DNA from: Urophycis tenuis
Taxonomy: Eukaryota > Chordata > Actinopteri > Gadiformes > Phycidae
Length of the DNA stretch: 64,000 nucleotides
Assembly (NCBI GenBank): GCA_036785325.1
Contig: JAXIVH010000005.1
Coordinates: forward strand, 13,262,218 to 13,326,217
Reading direction: 5' to 3'
Below are positions 36,119 to 46,835 of the stretch, piece after piece. The position numbers and the translations under genes are program-made. How positions within the stretch are numbered: the first letter of the stretch is position 1; each line of letters begins with the position of its first letter. The notes beneath the pieces are model-generated. The model was given only the letters and a program-made list of their open reading frames with translations, ran no database searches and was not told where the DNA came from.

Positions 36119-38790
36119 GATGTTATTGATGTGATATGTCTGTTGTAGTCTCTGCAATGTGAGTGTATCGTGGCACCCGTTCAGTACAGGTCAGCACAAA
36201 CCCAAATCAAGTGTGTTCATTTCTACCACCACTTTACTGTGAGCAGCCTAAGCCCCCATCCCTCTCGCTCTCTTTGCTTCAGATGTCCACCAGTAAGTCT
36301 GAATGCACCAGAGGTTGGGGAGCGAGCCGAAGCAGACGGTGTCATTCTGTCGGTGAACTTTCCAGCCGGACGGTGAGGAAGCAGATCAGCGATGACGTCA
36401 TTCCAGCAGATTATCTTAAAGGATTTGGCCAGCAAGCAATTGACATCCATTATAGCCCCAACAAGTGTTTACACCCGCCACAGCTCGTATCTTTCTTTTA
36501 TCCAACCTATAAGCGCATACAAACTGCCCTGGCTAGCTAGCTTTCTCCAATAGTGGCCCACAAACCAACAAATCCACAAGATGTGATTGTGTTTGCATGC
36601 CACTGTGCACGCTCACAGACTTCAGAGAATTGCCGGCATTTTGAATTCTGTGCAAATATAGTGGCTGCACTGGGCAGTGAGATCATTTGGAGTTTTGAAG
36701 GCACAGCAATATTTCAATAAATTGTAACTGTAGGGGAGTGTTTTTATTGATTTGACACAAACCTGTGTTGGACAAAACAAGACAATGACAGCTACTGGGG
36801 CTGCTAAACATTCATACACCGCGCGAGGAGATGAGTTGAAAAGAAATCCTGGCTGACTGACCTCTCGACATGCAGAAGATGTCAACAATAAACCTGGGGT
36901 CTTAACAAACCAGCAAAATCCTCGAAATATTTATTTGCAATACTTTTTTATGAATCTTCTGGGCATTCTTAGGAATCACCAAGAAATGTAGGCTAATCGT
37001 TTGACAAATGTCAGAAGCAGAAAGGTTAAGGGGTTAAAATATAAGATGTGTTTATACTGTTAATTCCCAGATCTGTCAAGTGGGAGCAAATAATGCAGCT
37101 GTTCTGGCGAACAACCTAAAGTTCAAGTCTAGAAATAGCAGCAATTTGTTGAGCTGAGCCCCATTTCACATCGTTTTTACACGCTATCCGATCCTAATTG
37201 ACTGTGAGCGATTGTCCTCCATGAACTTGAGGTGGCTAATCTTTTCCCACAGGATTTGACGATGTGCTGTCTTGTCTCAGCAGACGTTGTAATGTAACAT
37301 GCCCTGTCTTTTATCACAAATGATAGGATAGTTAGCATAGATCCATTTTACATCCCATAAACGTCACCTCATGCTATTCATTTCATGTTCTCCACTCCGT
37401 TCATTTGAATTTTATTTCACTGTGAATAACAAACTGCTTATTGATTCATTTAACCATATGCACAGCTGTCCAGCTGTGATTAGGGTTTGAGGGAGTATGA
37501 ATCTATTTATGAGTGTCCGTTCCTCAGGGACACATTAATGTGCTAGCATGGGCTTGAAAAAAAGATCTAGCTTGGTCAATAGTAACATAAAACTGCATGT
37601 ATTGCGGGTCCATATACCCCTTTCGTACCTAATGAAATACATGGCCTCACTCCCTGAAAGCAAAATAGCTGCTCTCTGCTCGGAGACCACGGCGTTCAGA
37701 ATGTGCTAGTATATGCACGTGGGTATATAACTTATAATGTAACGGTCGCGCTGACGTCGTACTGCCGCGCGCCACGGCTCCCCACAGTGAGCTGGATGGG
37801 CGTTAGAAAGAAACACTGTCCTCGCGACGGTTATTTCAAATGTCAGACCTTCCTGGAAAGTTGGAGAGCCGAAAGAGTTGTGCGTCGACGCACGCACCCT
37901 GCGGAGGGTTATCTCGGCACATTTGTTGTACTCCAATCAGATTCTTTGTTGCCTGAGAACAGATTGAGCTCCATCTCCCCCAGGTGAACCTTCAAAGCAG
38001 ATCCCCCTTTTTGAAGATAGCGGGAGGGTGGAGACCATGGGGGAAGCGTTCTGTTGCGGAGGTGGAATACTAAAGACCGGCAGGCCATTTGATCACAGCG
38101 GTCCTGTGCTCCGCATGCGTGGGTACAGATGGTAATCACCGGGGCTGTATCTCCCATTAACCACAGCGGCGCTGGAGCCCGGGCGACTCGGAGCTCAACG
38201 GAAGAAGAGAAGAGCACTCATCGGGAGGAATGGAGGAGGGAGGCGCGTTAATGACACTGTTGGTGGTGGTGGATTGGGAGATCCTCCGAGGAAATGGCTG
38301 TACTACACATGCGCAATCCCAGCATTGGAATAACTATTGAGAGCTTCAAATCAACTCCAGCTTTACTGTCATTTGAGCATGCTAAGCCATTGCTTCTGAG
38401 CCAATCCACCACACAACAGTAAGGTTAAAAAACACAATTTCCCTCTGGTGATGTGAAACATTTGAAAATATTAAAGCCATGGGTCCTGGATACATGCTTA
38501 TCCAAGCTCCCACACTTCATCACTTCCAGGACACAAATGTCTATAGTCAAAAACTACGAGAAGCAGATGAGGTTGTCTCATAATGGCTACACACTGTCTA
38601 CCTCTCAAATAGCAGGACTATGGTTATAACAGAGGTGGTATCAGCATCTTAAATAGCATGTGCAAAAGACAAGGCTAACACACTAATGGCCTCCAGCATG
38701 ATGAAAGTGTGAGGATGAATGTCGGCGTGTGTAAAACTACAAGTGGAGGATATCAGTAGTGCATGAAGTACATGTGCGTATGCTCCCTCC
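36119..38790. other. Intergenic DNA between pcsk6 and snrpa1
   Basis: No coding exon recognised. The short open frames show no family resemblance. The region is relatively poor in simple repeats, and I could not identify any functional element in it. Confidence 0.55.
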
Positions 38791-38792
38791 GG

Positions 38793-38806
38793 CCGCTAGG
38801 GGGCAA
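38793..38806 (+). promoter_or_regulatory. CTCF-like motif upstream of snrpa1
   Basis: CCGCTAGGGGGCAA matches the core of the vertebrate CTCF consensus. It lies about 140 bases before the snrpa1 start codon. CTTCCGGG at about 38844, an ETS-type site common in housekeeping promoters, lies between. Motif match only. Confidence 0.5.
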
Positions 38807-38935
38807 CACAGCAGTGACCGCACACTTTATTTCAAACCGACTTCCTTCCGGGCGGCAGCGTGTGGCAAGCTGGGGAACGTTTAGTGTATGAATCGAGCAA
38901 AGGAACACAATTGATTAAAAAACGTACATTTAGAG

Positions 38936-41900
38936 ATGGTTAAGTTATCCGCAGAGCTCATCGAGCAGGCCGCTCAATACACGAATCCTGTGAGAGACAG
39001 GGAACTAGACCTTAGAGGTGATTTTCTCAGCTGGCCTTGTGGCCCAGTTAGCGGCAGATGCTACACCGATCTAATTCAGTGTTCAGCGCCACTAACGTTA
39101 ATGTTTCTCTTTGCACAGGGTATAAAATTCCAGTCCTTGAAAACCTCGGAGCTACGCTTGACCAGTTCGACACAATTGACTTCTCCGACAATGAGATCAG
39201 GAAACTGGACGGGTTTCCACTTCTGAAGAGGCTCAAGACACTGCTGCTGAATAACAACAGAATATGGTAGGCTGCTGTTAAGATGTAGTATTACAACAGT
39301 ATGGGATGCTGCAGAGTTACAGTAAGCTACCAAGAGGATGTTTGTATTACTGAGTCCTCTTAAACCCCAATATTTCACCTCTACGGACTGCTTGTGTGAA
39401 CCGCTTTGTGTCGGCCGGACAGATATTTTTTTGCGTGAAATCAGAGCCATGCCGATACAGAGAGGATGACTCAAGCTGTCAATAGTCAGAGTGTCAACGT
39501 TTGATAGTTTAATGGCATTTAACACATGCAGATACAACTTGTGTTTTCATGTATAGGGCTCTCCATGGAGGTAATGGCGAAGTTGTAACTCGCGTACTCT
39601 TGGTCGGAGTGCAGTTATAGCCTTTTATTACAACTAACTATATGGTGTGATGCTTTTAATCTCTAGCCATTACACCAGAATGTGGTATGCTGCAGAATCC
39701 GCTATAGTCTACCATGTATTACAAAAGAATATGGTGTGCTGCAGAGATCAGATATAGCCTACCATGTATTTTAGCGTGCGACATTGTTAATCTACATTGA
39801 CTTCCATTTTAGTCGCTTTGGTGAAAACCTTGAACACTCCTTGCCGAGTTTGACGGAACTGATTCTTACAAGCAACAACATTCAAGAACTGGTAGGTGAT
39901 CAGTACCTCCATCTTAACATCAAGAGTACTATTGTTCATGGTGGCTAATTTTGGTGTACTATGCATCTTTAATGAGAGTAAATGTAATTGGAACCATCAT
40001 TTGATGAATGCATGGAGGACCAAAACAACCCAGAAGATAGACATGTTTAAGTTAAATGTGGTTTTTACTGCATCTGAATGTTAAGCCACAAGGGTCCATT
40101 TTTAACATACTTTATACCAAATTGAACCATTTGTTGATTTACATCAGGGTGATTTGGACCCACTGGCTTCTGTGAAGACTTTGACTCTTCTTAGGTATGT
40201 GTGCTCCTACATCTTCTTGTTGACCACTGTTTGGTTGTGGTTGCTTTGTTGCACAGCCTTATTTTCTTGTACTTATTTTCAGTCTTCTGAGGAATCCTGT
40301 CACAAACAAGAAACACTACAGGCTCTATGTCATCAGCAAAATCCCCCAAATAAGAGTGCTTGACTTCCAGAAAGTGAAGCTGAAGGTAAGTGATGGTCAT
40401 GGCTTATGATTTGTAGCCATTAAGTGTCTGAAACACTAAATACAATAACATTTACAAACTTGAAGCATTAAGGAAAATACTAGTGGTTTTATGCAAATAC
40501 ATGGCTATCAGTGATATTGAATTAATGAGGCCAAATTATCAGACTCCAATAATGAAGATAATTACTGCTAATATTTATTGTTTAATAGGTTTTAGGCAAT
40601 ATCAAACAGTCAGTGCCAGCTGTACTTGTCCATATTTCACATGAGACTGCTCCAATCTTGTCTTTATTGATTGGTTTTCTAAGCCATGGCCTTTTGGGTT
40701 CCATTCAAGTTTTTGAGTTTGATGTTTAATTGTACAGATTTTATGTGATGTGACGTAACCCTGCCTGTCTTATACCAACCCTTGTCTTTTACCCTTTCAG
40801 ATGAAAATGCTTGCTGTACTAGTTTGTAAAACCTTTCATGTAACTTGTTGATATATCGCCATAGGAACGACAGGAAGCAGAGAAAATGTTCAAGGGCAAA
40901 CGCGGTGCCCAGCTTGCAAAGGATATTGCCAAGCGAACGAGAACGTAAGATGAAGTCACGCGGGACAGCAGCTCCTAGCGATCACTGGATTCTGACTGGA
41001 CTGTGGGGAGGGTGCAACCACATACTTCCATCAGCAGTAGTGCAATCATTAGTCTCACGTTGAGAATAATTATATAATTTGTGGGGGGGTGTCCATCCAC
41101 TCTACTAAACCTTTCAAAATACAAAGTCACAATGGTGTTGCTTAGGACTGCTGTCTTGTGACGTTCCCTATTGTATCAGATGATATGACTCAGGAAAAGA
41201 TACTACACTGGTTGAGCGCAAAGAGAAGCAGGCGGCCATGTGTTTCACTACTGACAGGCCTGATGATATGGTTTCAGGTTCACCCCTGGAGCGGCGGTGC
41301 CGACTGAAAAGAAAGCTGGGCCGTCCCAGGCCGACGTGGAAGCGATCAAGGTATAGGGGGCGTCAGCCGTGTCCCAGATGTGTCTCTTAAAGGCGTGCCA
41401 TTCCATATGAACGGGCTTGTTTTATTCATCAATGCGTGTTTGCGTTGTGTTTCAGAACGCCATTGCTAATGCCTCATCTTTGGCGGAGGTGGAGAGGCTG
41501 AAAGGGATGCTGCAGGCCGGTCAGATCCCAGGAAGAGATCTTCGACAAGGTGAGATGGAATCACGCTGCCGTCGTCTACAGAATCTGTAGAAATACAATT
41601 GCTTGAGACATGAACCAACAACGGGCTGTGAGATTACTGTGGGGGCCAATACTTCTGCGATACTGTTAGCCCTCACTGCCATCACAAAGCGACAAAGTAA
41701 AATGTTTTTCCAATCAAACAAAAGTCTTGCATTTTGCAATTGCATTTTTGCAATTTCCCAGCTTGGGATCAGTAAAGTAGTTCTATTTCTATTTTTATTT
41801 ATGCTGACCCTGTGAATTGTTTACTTGCAGTATTAATGACATCTGTATCTGTGTGAAAACTTTCTTAGGCCCAGATGAAATGGTTGAAGAAGAGGAGGAG

Positions 41901-42077
41901 GAGGAGGAGGAAGAGGAGAGTGATGTAGTCCAAATGGCACCCCAAAAGCCCATGGGTGATGGGGGAGAGGAGGACATGGAGGACAACGGTGAAGAAGAGG
42001 AGGAGGAGGAGGAGGAGGCTAAAGGCGGGGCAGAGGATGATGGCATGGATGAGGATCCACCAGTAAACGGCTCCTGA
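38936..42077 (+). CDS. snrpa1: U2 small nuclear ribonucleoprotein A'
   Basis: Nine exons, phase-consistent: 38936-39017, 39119-39266, 39813-39891, 40148-40194, 40283-40385, 40865-40944, 41278-41350, 41456-41549 and 41869-42077 (stop TGA), 304 residues against about 255 in human. The N-terminus MVKLSAELIEQAAQYTN, the leucine-rich repeats (IDFSDNEIRKLDGFPLL, LTELILTSNNIQEL) and the capping motif (NPVTNKKHYRLYVI, VRVLDFQKVKLKERQEAEKMF) are nearly identical to the mammalian protein. U2A' binds U2B'' and stem-loop IV of U2 snRNA, and acts in branch-point recognition. The extra length is in the last exon, which has two long Glu runs (about 42% acidic) before the C-terminal DEDPPVNGS. The A at -3 supports this ATG. 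AATAAA at 42151-42156 is the likely polyadenylation signal. A copy of the gene's last coding bases and 3' flank recurs at about 46266 onward. Confidence 0.97.
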
Positions 42078-42150
42078 GCTTCATAATACTTTTGTTATAG
42101 TTTTTAATTTTTTTTTATATATTTCTGTTGAACATACATGCAATGGTGTT

Positions 42151-42156
42151 AATAAA
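42151..42156 (+). terminator. Polyadenylation signal of snrpa1
   Basis: AATAAA 73 bases after the snrpa1 stop codon. Confidence 0.8.
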
Positions 42157-42716
42157 ATCGGTTTCTTTTGTTAACTTGGCGTTCTTTGTCAGACTGTGAG
42201 ATCCACAACTGCCAATTAAAGCTTACAGCTGAATTGAGTATTTCCTTTTGTTGTGATTCATAAAGCATACTTTTTCTAAGCAAACAAGTGTCTGTATTTA
42301 ATGGCTGAAACTTACCATATTTATGCATATTCCAGGTATTGTAATTGAAGTTACTGAGATGTTAATTATATCTTGAATCTGTAATTCTTAAAATGTGACT
42401 CATAGTCTATTAATTAAAACTTTTGCTTTTATTTCGCTGGTAATCAACATGAATAGGCGTTTTCTAAAGTGCTGCACGTTGTTCTGTGATTTTGCACCAG
42501 CTAGTGGCAAACAAAACGTAACACACTGAGCACCGTGTATGAAAGTTAATCGAATAGTTCTCTCGCCTCATGAGAAAATATTTTTTATAATTATCCTACA
42601 TCAAATCAAATGTGCATCGTTACATCAATATCAATTTGCCATTTATCTATTAAGTCATTAAACAAGGCAATGATAAAATGTTTTCTAAAGCGCACTTTCA
42701 AAATAAGGGCGCAGCT

Positions 42717-42724
42717 CCACCTCA
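42717..42724 (+). promoter_or_regulatory. Degenerate UPR-element position in the chimera promoter
   Basis: CCACCTCA at the place where the selenos promoter has CCACGTCA (46665-46672). One base change breaks the ATF6/XBP1-type core. An E-box CACGTG (about 42729) follows instead. Confidence 0.4.
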
Positions 42725-42860
42725 TATCACGTGGTCGACCAAACCTGGACCAAACGGCCTGATGTGGGTTGCCAACAGCAGCACCAAGTCCTTCCGTTTT
42801 GCGCCAGAAGTCAGAAGACATCATTATTCTCCCATCATCATCTCATAGTTTGACCACAAA

Positions 42861-45800
42861 ATGGACTACGATGAGGAATGGAGCCCTGCAAACCAGGACC
42901 TGAGCTTCTTCAGGCGGGCTGGTACGTGGCTGACAGTAAAGTATAGAAAAGTACCAATGGATACCGCTTAAGTGCTTTTAAACAAGTCTAGCATAGTTCA
43001 AAGCGTCTGCTAAATGTAAATGTACTGAGGCCTGCTGTGTATTGTTTCGTCAGCATTGATACGGGTTGACTTCCTCTACTTTATGCTGCTGCAATCGACC
43101 CCCTAGAACTCCCGAAAAACGACCTCTGACTCGTTGAACATGAACTGAACGGTTGTCCAACTGAATTACAGGACGTTTGGGAATAATTTCGGAGCTCCGA
43201 CTTCTTGACGTCATACGTTAAACACGGCGGCTTTAATTGTTAATGGGAATTAGTATACAGTGGCGGCTCCTGAAGAAAATCTTAGGGGGGCATTTTCTCT
43301 GATAATGATAAAGGTGACCCATTCAATAGGTGCATTAAGCAAGAGAGCATCAATTTGTTGTGCGATGATTAACTCATACTTCTCATCCGGCTTGTGTCCA
43401 CTAGATGGCATCTCCATAAACAAAAATGGTGTGGCTCCACAATTAATTAGTCAAGTCAAGTCAATTTTATTGTCAGTTCTCATGAATGTACAGGACATAC
43501 ACGAAAAACCTTCATACACAAAATTCCCTCAATCCCTGGTGCGAGACACGCATGCAAAATATTAATATAAATGTCCTATAAAATAAGAATACAAAAAACA
43601 AAATAAAAGAGCAGCGAACATATACAACAATATAAACAGTATAAGGTGTAAGGTGCACTATATGAAGTATGAGCAGTATGGACAGTGTATTGACAGTGTA
43701 TAAACAGTATGGGCAGTGTTTTTTTTTTTTTTTTTAATTGACATGAATCTAATGTTGTATGATGTAAAATAGCTAAACAGGACACAATATATCTCGAGCA
43801 ACCACATAAAGACAGGGGTAGCATATTAAGTCAATTATTTATTAACTGACCAAGGATCAAGAGGATCAAGATCTTTCACAACCTTTACAACATACTCATC
43901 AAAAAATGTGTCTAACTGTGCCACGAAGACCACCAATCAGGCCAGGTTATAGACTGCCTTGATTGGGGGGGGGGGGGGGGGGGGGGGGGGGAGTAAGAAA
44001 TGCTGATTGGTCACCAACTGCTACTGTGTTGAGTGCCATAGTGATGACGTTGTTTTGTATGCCTACCAGTCTATGATGCCAACCCCAATGTAAGCATCGC
44101 ACATTCGCCCTGGTTCCATCAAAGCTCAGGCAAAGCTTTAATGGGAATTATTTTTCTGGATTGACCAAGAAAACAAATTCTGTGGCCAAAAGAACTTGAT
44201 GTCAGTCTACTAACATATTCTCTACTTAAATGTGAAGCTACAATGTAATTGGCATTGTCAATTTTGAATTTTAAATTGTAAACCCACCTCCACCTCCCCT
44301 TATAGGAGGACAACCTTACCTGTGCCCAATTATAGTTAGTTATCTAATTATCTAATACTAAATTGAATCTAACCCTAAATATTATTATTTGTATTATTAT
44401 CTTCCAGCATTTGCTAATGTTACAAGTTTTGAAGTTTGGAGTATAAACAATAACTATTTTACAACAGATTTTTTTACAAAGTTTTTTTTTGGTGTTTTTT
44501 TTTGTGTTTTTGTTTTATCACAAGAAACATTTTAGTTGTTCCTATTATTTAGGTAAATAGGTCACTGTTAGTCAAGTTTCATATAGTATTTCCTCTTTGT
44601 TTTGTTTTGCTGGCTCTGTGCCTAAAAATCTTTGGCCCCAGGAAGTAAACAGTGGCTGGCGGCGCTAACCTGAATTTACAGGTGATGGAGTGTGTTCCCC
44701 TGTGTTGTGTAATCCTGTCTGCGGGGGTGGGGGAGGCTCGCGGGCCAACAGGACTAACAGCGGGGCTAGCAATGGTTGTAAGTTGAAACCTGCTTCACAA
44801 CCGGTACGTAGCCTGCCCTTGTGTGGGTTCCCATGCTGCGGAGCGGGACAGAGACAAACTCCGCAGCAGCTGCCGGTGCGGTGGTACCCGTGGTATCTAA
44901 TGTGATGCTGACCGAGAGAAGCTGCTACTGACTGTATGCATGGCACAAGAGAGAGAGAGGCCCCAGCTCTGTTGGCAGAAGAGCCATGGACTGTGATTTC
45001 TCTGCACAGCATTTATGGGAATAAAGTACAATATAATTTATTTGAATACTTTTTTTTTTTTTTTTTTCGGACTGAAGAAGGGTCGGCTTGGTGGGGCAGT
45101 CGAAGCTTTTGGGGGGGGCATTGCTCCCCCGTGCCCATTCCTAGAACCGGGCCCGCCACCAATCCAAGAAATACACCTGGGTTGGTGGAGCCCTTCGTCT
45201 CATCCTTGCCGCACAACGCTAACCCGAACACTCCGCAAAACTTCACACACTGCTGGTTGACGATAGATACGTCAGTTCGGTAATGCGCTTGCGTTACGTA
45301 TGACGCAAGCGCGTTAGGCGAGTCCCAAAATCCTTATTCAAAATCCATTGAAGGGTAATTTTCCGAAGAAAAAAAAAGTCTTAACATGAGAGTCAATGGG
45401 AGAATGCTTGGGCTATTTTCCACGTCAATGAAATCACCCAGAGAACATTTGCGGGAACATTTGAAACAAGACTTGAATCTGACGAATCTGACGATTCTGA
45501 TTGGACCATGACAGATAATATCTACCTTTGCTGTGATATAATTGGCAGAGACTGATGAGAATAGACTGATGAGGAATATTTAAGGATCTTTGGAACCCTA
45601 TATATACTGTATATATATATATATATATGAGTTAACTTGATTTTGAATGAAATTACATTGGAAGATGTTCTGACATGTCTTGCTTGGTAATAATGTGTTG
45701 TCAGTTTGGCTTGGCGCTGAAATATATGTTGGATCGTTTTAATGCATGTCTAATTTCCTCCCTCTTGCAGCAGCGGAAATTCTGGCTTGGTATGGATGGT

Positions 45801-46298
45801 ACATAGTTTTCATGAGTATCTGTCTAATATTGCTGATCCAGTATCTGATTGAGAGGAGAGCCAGCCAGGGCAATCAGGACTCCTATGATGAAACGCCACA
45901 AGGTTAGTATTGAATATATGAAGTGGTGTGTTACCCAATTATAATTGTGGGTGGACCTGTACGTTAACTGAAGAACTCGCTGATCATCTGTAAGAAACAA
46001 TTCCCCAAAAAGTACTAATTGTTTGGTCAATTTGTTATTGGCTGACATCATTTGTTTAGTTGTGATGCCATGAGCTTAACGAACACATGTTGTTGATCAG
46101 CAATTCGTGAAGGTAATTGTGTAATTTGTCCAAAATTGAATTCACCACATATGGCTTTTCGCGTGTGAAGATCCAGCTGTGGTTGTGAGAAGACAAGAGG
46201 CACGGGAAGCATCCAGGAGAAGACTGCAGGAGGACCTCCTTGATGCCGATGCGGCAAAGGCAGAAAGAGATGAGGATCCACCAGCAAACGGCTCCTGA
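42861..46298 (+). CDS. Chimeric selenos-like gene with snrpa1-derived C-terminus
   Basis: Three exons: 42861-42921, 45771-45902 and 46171-46298 (stop TGA 46296-46298), 321 nt, 106 residues, no frame break. Exon 1 (MDYDEEWSPANQDLSFFRRA) is homologous to selenos exon 1 at 46836 but 15 codons shorter. Exon 2 is the same length as selenos exon 2 (132 nt) and encodes the membrane helix (AWYGWYIVFMSICLILLIQY). Exon 3 begins DPAVVVRRQEA, the p97/VCP-binding-like segment, and then runs into DEDPPANGS-stop. That ending is the C-terminus of snrpa1 in the same frame, and the following bases match the snrpa1 3' flank. No selenocysteine codon, no exons 4-6. Intron 1 is enlarged by about 2.4 kb of transposon-rich DNA. 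AATAAA at 46444-46449 could serve as polyadenylation signal. It may be a new functional gene, a truncated competitor of selenos, or a duplicate that has not yet decayed. Intact splice sites and frame favour expression, but none is proven. Confidence 0.75.
43257..45628. mobile_element. Transposon-rich insertion in chimera intron 1
   Basis: Aligning the two duplicate introns shows homology up to about 43256 (GTTAATGGGAATTA) and again from 45629 (GAGTTAACTTGA); all between is extra. The left edge CAGTGGCGGCTCCTG and an inner right edge near 45155 (GGGCCCGCCACC) look like hAT-type inverted ends. Inside are a LINE-like stretch (about 43445-43620), a G homopolymer (43966-43991), a T homopolymer (45051-45067) and a TA repeat (45612-45628). 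Several nested insertions are likely. Confidence 0.6.
45285..45312. repeat. 10-bp inverted repeat
   Basis: GCGCTTGCGT and its exact complement separated by 8 bases, inside the intron insertion. Probably part of a transposon. Confidence 0.7.
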
Positions 46299-46443
46299 GC
46301 TTCCGAATACTTCTGGTTTTGTTTGTATTTTATACATATATATAAATATATTTCTGCACATTGTTTTGTGATTAGGGCAAACAAAACGTAAGACACTTTA
46401 AGCACCGTTTAAATGCAACTAGTTCTCTATGGCCTCATGAGAA

Positions 46444-46449
46444 AATAAA
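46444..46449 (+). terminator. Possible polyadenylation signal of the chimera
   Basis: AATAAA 146 bases after the chimera stop, in duplicated snrpa1 3' flank. The corresponding place in the original copy (about 42575) reads AAATATTT and has no hexamer. Confidence 0.5.
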
Positions 46450-46664
46450 AGTATTAATTATCCTGCATCAAATCAAGTGCTTCGTTTACATTCCCATCAA
46501 TTTGCCTTTATCTATTAAATCATTAAACAAGGCAATGATTCATTCTTAAATGTTTACTGATGTGTTGTGTGAAGTACATTATCCGTTTATTAAAATTTTT
46601 TTTTCTAAAGCGCACTTTTAAAATATGTGCGACCGACGCGTTTGAGTAAACAGACAGTGCAGCT

Positions 46665-46672
46665 CCACGTCA
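46665..46672 (+). promoter_or_regulatory. UPR element (ATF6/XBP1-type) in the selenos promoter
   Basis: CCACGTCA is the reverse complement of TGACGTGG, the unfolded-protein-response element core. Further ACGT cores follow (CACGTCG, TACGTCA) within 30 bases. Mammalian SELENOS is known to be induced by ER stress, which fits. Motif evidence only. Confidence 0.5.
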
Positions 46673-46711
46673 TCTCACGTCGTCTCTGCTACGTCAACAC
46701 TCGAGTCAAAC

Positions 46712-46744
46712 ATGGCCGCAGACGACTCAAATGTGCTAAGGTAA
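46712..46744 (+). CDS. Possible upstream ORF of selenos
   Basis: An ATG in strong Kozak context (AACATGG) opens a 10-codon frame (MAADDSNVLR) ending in TAA, 92 bases before the selenos start. Its last codon overlaps a donor-like AAGGTAAAT, so it could instead be an alternative first exon, but its phase (2) does not fit selenos exon 2. The ATG is lost in the chimera copy. Confidence 0.3.
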   Translation: MAADDSNVLR

Positions 46745-46835
46745 ATCAACATCACCAAGCCTTTTCGTTTTGTGCCAGAAGTGAGAACCAGGACATTATC
46801 ATCCGTCCATCAACATCTCATAGTTTGACCACAAA

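Noticed and set aside
42487..42501. CACCAGCTAGTGGC as a further CTCF site
   Set aside because: Two mismatches in the core, and not kept in the duplicate copy.
46048..46405. Several minus-strand frames over the chimera's third exon
   Set aside because: Antisense shadows of the plus-strand exon, which has splice sites and homology.
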